Assembly: GCA_937880075.1 (NCBI GenBank)
Contig: CALFLM010000021.1
Coordinates: forward strand, 1 to 54,871
Direction of reading: 5' to 3'
Length of the DNA: 54,871 nt
Source: an uncultured Romboutsia sp.
GTDB lineage: Bacteria; Bacillota; Clostridia; Peptostreptococcales; Peptostreptococcaceae
Within the stretch, counting starts at the first letter, position 1. Each line of letters begins with the position of its first letter. Made by a program: the position numbers and the translations under genes. The notes under the pieces are model-generated. The model did not search any database and was not told the origin of the DNA. It saw only the letters and a program-made list of their open reading frames with translations. Positions 36,335-45,221 of this stretch are shown in pieces.

Positions 36335-36553
36335 ATGGCTAATAAACTAGATATAAGTCCTTGTGAGTGTCTATACATTGGCGATACTAATACTGATATG
36401 AAAACTTGTATTAGTGATGGTATTTACTTTGTTGGTGTTACTTGTGGATTTAGATATCGTAAATAGCTTGAGAGTTTTAATCCTAAGTATGTAATTGATC
36501 ATCAAAGTGAAATTATTGATATAGTTAAGAGTTATGTATTAGTTTATAATTAA
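36335..36553 (+). pseudogene. HAD phosphatase (Gph-like) 3' remnant
   Basis: The C-terminal ~72 codons of a phosphoglycolate phosphatase-like HAD enzyme. Motif 'CECLYIGDTNTDMKTCISDG' (HAD motif IV, GDxxxD) and 'GVTCGFR' are clear. An in-frame TAG replaces an expected Glu codon in 'YRK-LESFNPKYVIDHQSEI'. The catalytic N-terminal DxD part is gone; only traces remain upstream. It is followed by a strong terminator. Confidence 0.8.
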
Positions 36554-36554
36554 A

Positions 36555-36580
36555 AAGCTGTCTCAAATTTGAGACAGCTT
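36555..36580. terminator. Bidirectional terminator
   Basis: A perfect 26-bp palindrome with arms AAGCTGTCTCAAA, between the HAD remnant and the convergent mglC gene. Confidence 0.85.
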
Positions 36581-36584
36581 AAAT

Positions 36585-37622
36585 TTATCTTTTCTTTACA
36601 TATTTTCTTGTATCTAAAGCAACAGCTGCTATTATTATTATCCCCTTTATTATAAATTGTAAATAAGTACTTACACCAATAAAAGATAACCCATAGTTTA
36701 AAACTTGGAATATTAAAACACCCGTTACTATTCCCCCTATACTACCAACTCCACCAGCAAATGATACTCCACCAACAACACAGGCAGCAATAGCATCCAT
36801 CTCATACATAAACCCTGTATTATTTGTTGCACTACCAACCCTAGCTGCTTCCAAAGATCCTGCAAGTCCGTATAATAAACCTGCCATAACATAAATTATT
36901 ATTAAGTTTTTTGCAACATTTACACCTGATACTTCTGCTGCTTCTGGATTTCCGCCTATAGCAAACATATTTTTACCAAGTTTTGTTTTGTTCCATATAA
37001 ACCACATAATAACGCATATTACAACTGCATAAATTACAAGATAAGGAATTCTAAATGTTCCACTACCTATACTTCCTAATGCAAGTTTTTTAAATGCTGG
37101 ATCAAGTCCTGCTATTGGTTGAGCTCCATAAGGAGGTCTATCAAAATATAAACTTGTTACACCATATGCTAAAAGCATAGTACCCATAGTAGCTATAAAT
37201 GGAGGCGTTTTTAATTTAGCTACAGCAAAACCATTTATTCCACCCATAAATCCACATACCACCATCGCTAATAATATAGGAACTATTACAGGTAACTGTT
37301 GTAAGTCTGGATACATACGATAAGCATAATCAGTTGCTTGAAGTAATGATGATGATATTATTGCCGCTAATCCTATAATACGTCCAGCTGAAAGATCTGT
37401 ACCTTGAGTTACTATTATTCCACCAACTCCTAAAGCTATTATCATACAAGTAGAACATTGTGTTAATATATTTCTTAGGTTATTTATAGAAAGAAAACTT
37501 GGTTCTATTACTATAACTCCTATAAGTAATAAAACTAAAACTATTTGAATTGCGTTATTTGCAATCCATTCTTTAAAATTAAAATCTGAATTTTCATTAA
37601 TTATTGATTTTATACTCATCAC
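36585..37622 (-). CDS. mglC: Galactose/methyl-galactoside ABC permease
   Basis: A 345-residue permease of the BPD_transp_2 (ribose/galactose) family with about ten membrane segments. Typical stretches are 'NLRNILTQCSTCMIIALGVGGII', cut here to its start 'NLRNILTQCS', plus 'GFMGGINGFAVAKLKTPPFI', 'AIGGNPEAAEVSGV' and 'ACVVGGVSFAGGVGSIGG'. It forms the membrane channel of a sugar importer with MglA and MglB. GTG at 37622 and ATG at 37619 are both possible starts after AGAGGGGG. The start overlaps the end of mglA by 26 bp, so translation is probably coupled. Confidence 0.9.
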   Translation of the reverse strand: MMSIKSIINENSDFNFKEWIANNAIQIVLVLLLIGVIVIEPSFLSINNLRNILTQCSTCMIIALGVGGIIVTQGTDLSAGRIIGLAAIISSSLLQATDYAYRMYPDLQQLPVIVPILLAMVVCGFMGGINGFAVAKLKTPPFIATMGTMLLAYGVTSLYFDRPPYGAQPIAGLDPAFKKLALGSIGSGTFRIPYLVIYAVVICVIMWFIWNKTKLGKNMFAIGGNPEAAEVSGVNVAKNLIIIYVMAGLLYGLAGSLEAARVGSATNNTGFMYEMDAIAACVVGGVSFAGGVGSIGGIVTGVLIFQVLNYGLSFIGVSTYLQFIIKGIIIIAAVALDTRKYVKKR

Positions 37623-39127
37623 TATCCCCCTCTATAAACTTCGCTGATAATTTCATTATCTCTTCTTGCGTAGTATTTTTTGAATCTACAATTCCAGCGA
37701 CTTTCCCATTACTCATTACTAAAATTCTATCTGTCACCCCTATAAGTTCTGGCATTTCAGATGATATCATTATTATTCCTTTTTCTTTACTTGCTAGATC
37801 ATTTATAAGTTGATATATTTCGTATTTTGCACCTACGTCTATACCTCTTGTTGGCTCATCTAGCATAAGTATTTCTGGATTAGTCAACAACCATCTTCCT
37901 ATTATTACCTTTTGCTGATTACCACCTGATAAACTACCAATTGCAGTTTTTTGAGAAGGAGTCTTTACATTCATAGATTTTATAACCCATTCAGTATCTT
38001 TTTGCATTTTATTATCTGATAAAAATAATCCATTAACTTTATAAGATTTCATATTAGATATTATAGTATTGAAATTTATACTTAACTGTGGGAATATACC
38101 TGTGCTTCTTCTTTCTTCAGTAACAAGTGCAAATCCATTTGCTAAAGCTTGTCTAGGACTCTTATTCTCTATTATTTTTCCATGTAGTTTTATAGTTCCT
38201 TTTTCTATTTTTCTCATACCATATAAAGCTTCAACTATTTCTGTTCTTTTAGATCCAACTAACCCTGCTATTCCAAGTATTTCACCTTTTCTTAGCTTAA
38301 ATCCAACATCATTAAGCCCAAATTTTTCACTCTCAGTTAATCCTTCTACTTCTAATATAACTTCTCCTGGATTATTATCTTTTGGTGGGAATCTATTTGA
38401 CATATCTCTACCAACCATCATACTTATTATCATGTCTGTAGTAAGTTCTGATGCATAGTTAGTTTCTATTAATTGACCATCTCTCATTACTGTTACTTCA
38501 TCTGATATTTTTAAAATTTCTTCCATTTTATGCGATATATATATTTTTCTTTTTAAGTTTTGATATTATTTTAAATAAGTGCTCAACTTCTTTTTCAGTA
38601 AGAGACGATGTAGGCTCATCCATAACTATAACTTTAGAATGATATGATACAGCCTTTGCAATTTCAATCATCTGCATTTGAGAAACAGATAAGGTTTCTA
38701 CTTTTTTTAGAGGGTCTAAGTCAATGTCTAAATCTTTAAATATTTCTATTGTATCTTTATACATTTTTTCTTCATCTATAAATAATCCTTTTTTAGGATA
38801 TCTTCCAAGCCAAATATTATCTAATATGTTTCTTTGCCTAACTTGATTTAATTCTTGATGAACCATAGATACACCATTATCTAGTGCTTGTCGTGTATTT
38901 TGAAACTCAATTTCTTTTCCATCGAGATATATATGTCCTGAGTTTTTTTGATATATGCCAAATAGGCATTTCATAAGAGTTGATTTTCCTGCTCCATTTT
39001 CTCCCATAAGAGCATGAACTGTACCGGGTCTTACATTTAAACTTACTTTATCTAAGGCTTTTACACCTGGAAATTCTTTTGTTATATCTATCATTTGTAG
39101 TATAAATTCATTATTTATTTTTTCCAA
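37597..39127 (-). pseudogene. mglA: Galactose ABC importer ATPase, frameshifted
   Basis: A double-ABC ATPase of about 500 codons, split. The first frame (39127 or 39151 to 38528) holds Walker A 'GENGAGKST', the Q-loop and 'LSVSQMQMIEIAKAV' with Walker B 'VIVMDEPTSSL'. It ends 'KLKKKNIYIA' at a stop. The second frame (38526 to 37597) resumes with 'YISHKMEEILKISDEVTVMRDG' and contains the second ABC half ('LSGGNQQKVIIGRWLL', 'ILMLDEPTRGID'). The break lies in ATATATATAT near 38540. Relatives have two to three more residues here ('SIIYISHK'), so a small deletion in the AT run is likely. For the start I prefer the TTG at 39127, because AAAGGGGG lies 9 bp upstream. Confidence 0.82.
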
Positions 39128-39176
39128 AAGCTGATTCCCCCTTTCAGCCATATTAATACTTTATATTGTTTAACTT

Positions 39177-39214
39177 AATACCTAAGAAATTACAAAAATA
39201 ATCTCTTAGGTATT
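39177..39214 (-). terminator. Hairpin between mglB and mglA
   Basis: Stem AATACCTAAGA / TCTTAGGTATT with a 16-nt loop and no strong T-run on the minus strand. It probably protects or attenuates, giving more binding protein than ATPase, as is common in such operons. Confidence 0.6.
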
Positions 39215-39246
39215 TATATTTTTAATTAACAACAATATGCAGTTGA

Positions 39247-40278
39247 TTATTTTACATCATTTATATTTGCTTTTGTTACCCCTACATATGGAACACGTAC
39301 TGCTTTATTTTCTAATTTCCAATCAGTTCCTTCAACAGCATCTTTTCCACTTGCTAAATTTAAAGATAAATCTATAACTGCTTTAGCTTGATTAGAAGCG
39401 TCATTTAATACAGTTCCAACAACTTTATCTTGTTCTATAAGAGTTACTATTTCTGGTATAGCATCAACTCCTACAACTGGCATGAACTTATCTCCTGAGA
39501 AGTATCCTTCTTTTTCCAATGATGCAACTGCTCCAGAAGCCATACCATCATTATTGCATATAACAAACTCTATTTTATCTCCAAATTTAGATAACCATGC
39601 ATCCATCTTTTCAGTTGCTTTAGCAGCATCCCACATTCCTGTATCTATTGCTAATTCTTCTGTTTCTATTCCAGCTTCATTTACAGTTTTTACAGACCAT
39701 TCAGTTCTTGCTTCAGCATCTGGATGACCTGGCTCTCCTTTTATCATTACATATTGAATCTTACCATCTCCATTTTTATCCCACTTATCTTTGTTAGCAT
39801 TCCATTGCTCAACTATAACATTTCCTTGCATTACACCTGATTCTTTAGATATAGTACCTACATAGTAAGCTTTGTCATAGCTAGCCATTGCATCTTCATC
39901 TGGCTCTTTATTAAAAAATACTACTGGTAGATCAGCAGCTTGTGCTTTTTCTATAACTGAACTTGCTGCTTTAGGGTCAACTAAATTTATAGCTAAAACC
40001 TTAGCTCCCTTTGCTATAATTGTATCAATTTGGTCTAATTGCTTAGCTTGATCATTTTGTGAGTCATCTACTGTTAACTCAGCTACACCTTTAGCATTAG
40101 CTTCTAATTCCCTACGAACTGAGGATATAAAGTTATCATCAGCCTTATAAACTGTAGCACCTATTTTAGGAAGACTGTCTCCTCCACTTGCATTATCCCC
40201 ACCTGATGAGCTACATCCAACTGTAGAAAATAACATTGTTGCAGCCATACTTAATGCTAAAATCCCTCTCTTGTTCAT
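39247..40278 (-). CDS. mglB: Galactose/glucose-binding lipoprotein
   Basis: A 343-residue periplasmic-binding-type lipoprotein. Start at 40278 (MNKRGILALSMAATML) is preferred: AGGGGG is about 9 bp upstream, while an ATG 9 bp earlier touches that site. The lipobox is 'FSTVGC' followed by Ser/Gly. The mature part follows the MglB pattern: 'IGATVYKADDNFISSVR', 'AINLVDPKAASSVIEKA', 'FFNKEPDE', 'KNGDGKIQYVMIKGEPGHPD', with the calcium-loop-like D-K-N-G-D-G, and 'FVICNNDGMASGA'. It captures galactose or glucose outside the cell for MglAC. Confidence 0.92.
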   Translation of the reverse strand: MNKRGILALSMAATMLFSTVGCSSSGGDNASGGDSLPKIGATVYKADDNFISSVRRELEANAKGVAELTVDDSQNDQAKQLDQIDTIIAKGAKVLAINLVDPKAASSVIEKAQAADLPVVFFNKEPDEDAMASYDKAYYVGTISKESGVMQGNVIVEQWNANKDKWDKNGDGKIQYVMIKGEPGHPDAEARTEWSVKTVNEAGIETEELAIDTGMWDAAKATEKMDAWLSKFGDKIEFVICNNDGMASGAVASLEKEGYFSGDKFMPVVGVDAIPEIVTLIEQDKVVGTVLNDASNQAKAVIDLSLNLASGKDAVEGTDWKLENKAVRVPYVGVTKANINDVK

Positions 40279-40332
40279 ATAAAACATCCCCCTATAAAAT
40301 ATTTATACTATTTTAAAACTTCTTTCACGATA

Positions 40333-40361
40333 ATTATAAAACGCTTTCCTTATATTTTCAA
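40333..40361 (-). promoter_or_regulatory. mglB promoter with cre-like box in the spacer
   Basis: On the minus strand TTGAAA (40356-40361) and TATAAT (40333-40338), 17-bp spacer. The spacer contains GGAAAGCGTTTTAT, a cre-like sequence with three outer mismatches. CcpA bound there would block RNA polymerase, giving glucose repression. The remaining upstream region to 40577 shows nothing else. Confidence 0.65.
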
Positions 40362-40577
40362 CATATCTTAAACTTTTTTATTTATCTCATATTATATATA
40401 ATGTAAGTTAAACTATACCTCGTAATCTACTAATTTATGGTTAGTATATAAAAACTTGCAAACTATATTACTGCAAAATATACGAGTCATTTATATTTGT
40501 ATTTGTATATATTTTAATACATTTCTACAAATTTTTAATAGTTTTATATAATACAAATTATTTTTCTACTTTTTATT

Positions 40578-41501
40578 TTATTTATCATAAAATCCCAAAA
40601 CTTTTTCAATATAAGGATTCAATATTTCATCTTTTTCTATGTATATTTCATGTTTTGCATCTTCAAATTTTATAAACTCACAATTTTTAGCTATTGATAA
40701 AAATTTATTATGACCTTCAGGCTTTACAAATGTATCTTTTCCTGCTTGGAATAAAAGTACATCTGCCTTTATATTTTTTATATTTTCTGCTTTTAAAAGC
40801 TCTTTAATTCCTTTAAATGCTTGATTTAGCCAATTAAAAGATCCACCTGAAGTTTTAAGCTCTTTATGTTCTAATTGCTTATTAAAATATAAATCATATC
40901 TTTTTTTTGAACTAGTTCCAGAGTTTTTCAAATCTGGCTTATCGTTAAATGGACCCTGTCCAAATAAGTATTTATTACCCATACCTATTGTACAAAATAA
41001 TTTTGATACTATCTTTGAAACTATTTTAGGATACTTACCTGTATCTATTTCCATCATAGGACAATTTAATATCGCTTTTTTAAAATAATTATTATATTTT
41101 TCTAAAAATAAAGCTCCAATAGCTCCTCCCATAGAGTGTGCAAATAAATATAATTTTCTATCATTTAAATTAGGAACAACTATACTATCTAAAAATGTCT
41201 TTAAGTCTTTAATGTAATAGTTAAAATCTTCAACATTTATTTGGCTATTATCTATTCCAAGTCTTCCTGATTTACCATGTCCTCTGTGATCTATTATATA
41301 TACAGAATAACAATTTTTATTAAATGTTTTTATAAGTTCTCTGTACTTTTCACTACTTTCACAAAATCCATGAGATATAATAATTACATCTTCACTATCT
41401 TCTACTTCATAGCTTTTGTAATAAATTTTTATGTCTTTTTCTCCCATAAAAAATCCATCTTCATATATTACATTGCTTTTTATACTCTTAGATTTACTCA
41501 T
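40578..41501 (-). CDS. Alpha/beta hydrolase (monoacylglycerol lipase-like)
   Basis: A 307-residue serine hydrolase of the Hydrolase_4 / lysophospholipase type. Oxyanion stretch 'IIISHGFCESSEKY', nucleophile in 'FAHSMGGAIG', acid in 'LLFQAGKDTFVKPEGH' and His in 'EDAKHEIYIE' are all present. No signal peptide. Probable substrate is a monoglyceride or lysophospholipid. AGGAGATT precedes the ATG. It stands alone between the mgl operon and the cell-wall cluster. Confidence 0.87.
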   Translation of the reverse strand: MSKSKSIKSNVIYEDGFFMGEKDIKIYYKSYEVEDSEDVIIISHGFCESSEKYRELIKTFNKNCYSVYIIDHRGHGKSGRLGIDNSQINVEDFNYYIKDLKTFLDSIVVPNLNDRKLYLFAHSMGGAIGALFLEKYNNYFKKAILNCPMMEIDTGKYPKIVSKIVSKLFCTIGMGNKYLFGQGPFNDKPDLKNSGTSSKKRYDLYFNKQLEHKELKTSGGSFNWLNQAFKGIKELLKAENIKNIKADVLLFQAGKDTFVKPEGHNKFLSIAKNCEFIKFEDAKHEIYIEKDEILNPYIEKVLGFYDK

Positions 41502-41601
41502 ACTAATCTCCTATAATATAATTAATATTAATTATATTATATCTAAATTTACCAATATACACAATGTAACGATTTATATATATACAAATTTACTCTAGTT
41601 T

Positions 41602-41624
41602 ATTGACTTGCCCAAAAAGTCAAT
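41602..41624. repeat. Short inverted repeat upstream of the hydrolase gene
   Basis: ATTGACTT / AAGTCAAT with a 7-nt loop, about 100 bp upstream of the hydrolase start. It could be an operator. The rest of 41502-41774 shows nothing I can support. Confidence 0.35.
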
Positions 41625-41774
41625 TTATAAATTAATATACATTTAGAAAAATTTCACTTTGATTGAATTATGTCTCTACAAAACACATCATTTCGTAAAC
41701 GATATACCCTTGCTAAGGCTACGAATAAATCAGTTGCTCAAAATAAACCTAAAAATTTATAGTCATTTTTTAAT

Positions 41775-42680
41775 TTATTTTATTAATTCTAAAGTTTTTT
41801 CTGTAGCATTTAACTTATACTTACATCCAAAAGGAAGTGTTATCATTGGAGTACAATGACCTGATTTTAAGTTAAATATGCAAGGCTTGTTGTACTTGGA
41901 TACTCTATCTTCTATAATCTCTAAAATTTCAAAATCATCATCATTTTCCTTATTACAATCACAGAAATCGCCAAATACAATTCCAACACAGTCATCAAAC
42001 TTACCTGATAGTGCAAGCTGAGTTAACATTCTATCTAATCTATATATAGATTCTCCAACGTCTTCTATAAATAATATTTTACCTTTTGCATCTATTTCAT
42101 ACTTAGTTCCAATACCTGCTGCTATTAATGCAAGATTCCCTCCTATTAATTCACCTTCACACTCACCTTCAACAACTGTATATATAGGTTCATCATTAGG
42201 ATTTTCAAACTTAGTAACATTATTATTTAAAGCATTTATTAAAGAGTTGTAAGTGAATTCATCCCATTTATGAGATGTTCCTGCCATTACACCATGAAAT
42301 GTTACTAAGTCAGTGTATTTATTAAAAGCTATATGTAGTCCTGTTATATCAGAAAATCCAACAAAGAATTTAGGATTATTTTTTATAATATCATAGTCTA
42401 TTAAGTCTAATATTCTAGGTGTTCCATATCCACCTCTTATGCAAAATATACCATCTACACTTTTATCTAAAAACATATCTTCAATATCTTTTGCTCTTAT
42501 ATAATCTTTACTCGATAAGTATCCTTTATAAGAACCATAACAACTTTCCCCAAACTTAACATTATACCCCAAGTCATTTAGTGCTTTTTCTATTTCATCT
42601 AAAGTTGTAGCTCTAAATGGTCCAGATGGTGCTACTATACCTATAGTAGCTCCTTTTTTTATTCCTTTTGGATATATCAT
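41775..42680 (-). CDS. LD-carboxypeptidase (peptidase S66)
   Basis: A 301-residue serine peptidase that removes the terminal D-Ala from tetrapeptide stems of peptidoglycan fragments, or a close relative (MccF). 'IGIVAPSGPF', 'GIFCIRGGYGTPRIL', nucleophile S110 in 'FVGFSDITGLH', Glu in 'LFIEDVGESIYRLDRML' and His in 'KSGHCTPMITLPFG' complete the S66 triad. No signal peptide, so it is cytosolic and acts in recycling. AAAGGGG precedes the ATG. It is the last gene of the alr-spmA-spmB unit, 16 bp after spmB. Confidence 0.9.
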   Translation of the reverse strand: MIYPKGIKKGATIGIVAPSGPFRATTLDEIEKALNDLGYNVKFGESCYGSYKGYLSSKDYIRAKDIEDMFLDKSVDGIFCIRGGYGTPRILDLIDYDIIKNNPKFFVGFSDITGLHIAFNKYTDLVTFHGVMAGTSHKWDEFTYNSLINALNNNVTKFENPNDEPIYTVVEGECEGELIGGNLALIAAGIGTKYEIDAKGKILFIEDVGESIYRLDRMLTQLALSGKFDDCVGIVFGDFCDCNKENDDDFEILEIIEDRVSKYNKPCIFNLKSGHCTPMITLPFGCKYKLNATEKTLELIK

Positions 42681-42696
42681 ATTATCTCCCCTTTAA

Positions 42697-43230
42697 TTAA
42701 AACATTATGTTTGTCACAACAACAGCAGTTATTAATCCTACAACATCTGCTATAAGTCCTGCTGGAAGTGCATGACGAGTCTTTTTAATTCCTACTGCTC
42801 CAAAGTAAACTGCTAATACATAAAAAGTAGTTTCTGTTGACCCATTCATTACAGATGCCATTCTACCTATTAATGAGTCTGGTCCGTAAGTTGTAAATAA
42901 ATCATTCATAACCCCTGATGCTCCTCCACCTGATAATGGTCTTATAAGTGCCATTGGTAAAACTTCTCCTGGCATTCCTATTTTACTAGTTATTGGTGAT
43001 AATGCATTTATTATTAAATCAAGTGCACCAGATGCTCTGAAAGCTCCTATTGCAACTAACATCCCCACTAAAAATGGTATGATTGTTACTGCTGTTTTAA
43101 AACCATCTTTTGCTCCATCTGTAAATGTTTCATATACGTTAACTTTTTTAAATACTCCAAATAATACGATCGATACTACTATAAAAGGTATTGCATAAAG
43201 TGATATTGAATTTACTATACTTTCAAACAT
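42697..43230 (-). CDS. spmB: Spore maturation protein SpmB
   Basis: A 177-residue membrane protein of the nucleoside-recognition (Gate) family with about five membrane segments. 'IPFLVGMLVAIGAFRASGALD', here in part, and 'MALIRPLSGGGASGVMNDL' and 'VMNGSTETTFYVLAVYFG' are the SpmB hallmarks. Together with SpmA it is needed for spore core dehydration and heat resistance in Bacillus and Clostridium. The ATG at 43230 immediately follows spmA (2-bp gap) with AAGGAGG inside the spmA end. Confidence 0.93.
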   Translation of the reverse strand: MFESIVNSISLYAIPFIVVSIVLFGVFKKVNVYETFTDGAKDGFKTAVTIIPFLVGMLVAIGAFRASGALDLIINALSPITSKIGMPGEVLPMALIRPLSGGGASGVMNDLFTTYGPDSLIGRMASVMNGSTETTFYVLAVYFGAVGIKKTRHALPAGLIADVVGLITAVVVTNIMF

Positions 43231-43232
43231 AA

Positions 43233-43865
43233 TTAGTCCTCCTTACTAGTTGCTAATGTATTATTAGCTACTACTTTTGTTTTTTTATTTTTTGAAATCT
43301 TTTCAAATATTTTTACAGCTATTATTGCAGCTAATGTAGATGCTGTTGTAGCAACTAATGTTGGCCCAATTATTTCTGCAGGATTTTTAGACCCTGCTGC
43401 TAATCTATATGCTATAACACTTGATGCAACTAATGTTACTGATGACGTGTTTATTGCTAAGAACATACACATTGAATTTGATGCTGTGTCTTTTTCTTCA
43501 TTTAATTCTTGAAGTTCTTTCATAGCTTTTATACCTAGTGGTGTTGCTGCATTACCAAGACCTAATATGTTTGCTGATATATTCATAACCATAGAACCCA
43601 TAGCTGGGTGGTCTTTTGGAACCTCTGGGAATAAAAACTTCATTACAGGCTTTAGGGCATTTCCTATTAATTTAACTAACCCTGCTTCTTCAGCTATTTT
43701 CATAAGCCCTAACCATAAAGCCATCATACCAATTAATCCCATTGATAATTCTACTCCTGTTTCTGCGTTACTCATTATTGCATCTGTAACTGCTTGTGTA
43801 TTACCAGTAAAAACTCCTATGATTATTCCCCCAACTAGTAATACCATCCATATAATGTTGATCAT
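43233..43865 (-). CDS. spmA: Spore maturation protein SpmA
   Basis: A 210-residue membrane protein, partner of SpmB. 'SMGLIGMMALWLGLMKIAEEAG', here in part, 'NISANILGLGNAATPLGIKAM' and 'MFLAINTSSVTL' are typical. It ends with a basic tail ('KISKNKKTKVVANN'). AAAGGAGGAG precedes the ATG. It lies 26 bp after alr, so alr, spmA, spmB and the LD-carboxypeptidase form one operon. Confidence 0.93.
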   Translation of the reverse strand: MINIIWMVLLVGGIIIGVFTGNTQAVTDAIMSNAETGVELSMGLIGMMALWLGLMKIAEEAGLVKLIGNALKPVMKFLFPEVPKDHPAMGSMVMNISANILGLGNAATPLGIKAMKELQELNEEKDTASNSMCMFLAINTSSVTLVASSVIAYRLAAGSKNPAEIIGPTLVATTASTLAAIIAVKIFEKISKNKKTKVVANNTLATSKED

Positions 43866-43891
43866 TATATCTCCTCCTTTTTAATATTTTA

Positions 43892-45019
43892 TTAGCCTAA
43901 ATAGTCTAATACTTTATAAATTTTTTTATCTTTTATATATACTCTGGCAACTCTTCTCGATACTATGCTTAGTAGCTCATTTCTATTTGTATCTGCTAAA
44001 TTTGCTACATCAAGTAACTTAGGTCCGCCATTTCCATAAAAAATAACTTCACTATCCATACTAGAATCTTTAATATCTGTTAAGTCAACTATGCATTGAT
44101 CCATACAGATTTTACCTAAGATATTTGCTTTTTTTCCATTTACATAGACATACCCCTTGTTTGATAATATCCTTGGTATACCATCTGAATATCCACATAA
44201 AACTGTGCCTATTTTCATATCTTTATCTGCTACATATGAATAGTCATAACTTATTCCTTCACCCTTTTTAATAGTTTTTATTTGTGCAAACTTAGATTTA
44301 AAAGTCATAGCAGGTTTTAAATCCATTGTAGATTTTCTACTGTTATATCCATATAAACTTGCTCCAACCCTGACCATATCCATATGAAAATCTTTATAAG
44401 CGACCATTCCTATACTATCGCATATATGCTTTATAGGTATGTTAATACGTTTTACTTCATCTAATAACTTAGTAAATTTATTAAATTGTTCATAATCACT
44501 TTCAACATCTTTTAGTGATAAATGTGAAAATATGCCTTCTACATTTATATTTGGTAAATTGTATATATAATTTATTGTAGATGGTAAACTTTCGTTTATC
44601 TTAAATCCTAATCTATTAAATCCTGTATCTATTTTTATATGTATGTTAGCTTTTTGGGTTATTTTTTTAGACTTATTTGATAAAATTTCAGCTTGCTCTT
44701 TTGAAAATATTGTTAATGTTATATTATTTTGAATTGCTATATCTAGACAATCATCTGGCGTGTATCCCATTACTAATATTTGTAAATTTATATTATTATT
44801 TCTAAGTTCCATAGCTTCATTAAGACCTGCAACACATATATAGTCAACATTTTCTTCTTCTAATACTTTTGCAATTTCAATTGCTCCATGACCATAAGCA
44901 TTTGCCTTTACAACTGCTCCTAATTTAGTATTTTTATCTATGACTTTTCTTATTTCATTTATATTATGTTTTATAATATCTAAATCAATTTCAACGTATG
45001 TAGGTCTTAATAATCTCAT
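43892..45019 (-). CDS. alr: Alanine racemase
   Basis: A 375-residue PLP enzyme that makes D-alanine for peptidoglycan. The PLP lysine is K38 in 'GAVVKANAYGHG'. The catalytic Tyr region 'GISYDYSYVADKDMKIGTV', 'LCGYSDGIPRIL' and 'GKICMDQCIVDL' are present. Full length. AGGGGG precedes the ATG. In sporulating bacteria a second Alr can be spore-linked and limit germination by L-alanine; its place ahead of spmAB suggests this role here. Confidence 0.95.
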   Translation of the reverse strand: MRLLRPTYVEIDLDIIKHNINEIRKVIDKNTKLGAVVKANAYGHGAIEIAKVLEEENVDYICVAGLNEAMELRNNNINLQILVMGYTPDDCLDIAIQNNITLTIFSKEQAEILSNKSKKITQKANIHIKIDTGFNRLGFKINESLPSTINYIYNLPNINVEGIFSHLSLKDVESDYEQFNKFTKLLDEVKRINIPIKHICDSIGMVAYKDFHMDMVRVGASLYGYNSRKSTMDLKPAMTFKSKFAQIKTIKKGEGISYDYSYVADKDMKIGTVLCGYSDGIPRILSNKGYVYVNGKKANILGKICMDQCIVDLTDIKDSSMDSEVIFYGNGGPKLLDVANLADTNRNELLSIVSRRVARVYIKDKKIYKVLDYLG

Positions 45020-45221
45020 AAAACGTCCCCCTAATATTACTTAATTTTTATCAATCTATATTTCCATTTATTCCCTTTTACTTTTTTATTATATATCATT
45101 TTTAGTTACTTTTTTTGAAAATAATGCTTATTATATTGTAAAAAATGCTATCACTGATTTATGCCATTTTTATAAATATAATGTTGATATAATTAACTTA
45201 TTATTAAATAGGGGTGATTGA

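Noticed and set aside
41670..41762. 30-codon frame MSLQNTSFRKRYTLAKATNK...
   Set aside because: Basic and plausible in composition, but there is no ribosome site, promoter or terminator, so I cannot support it.
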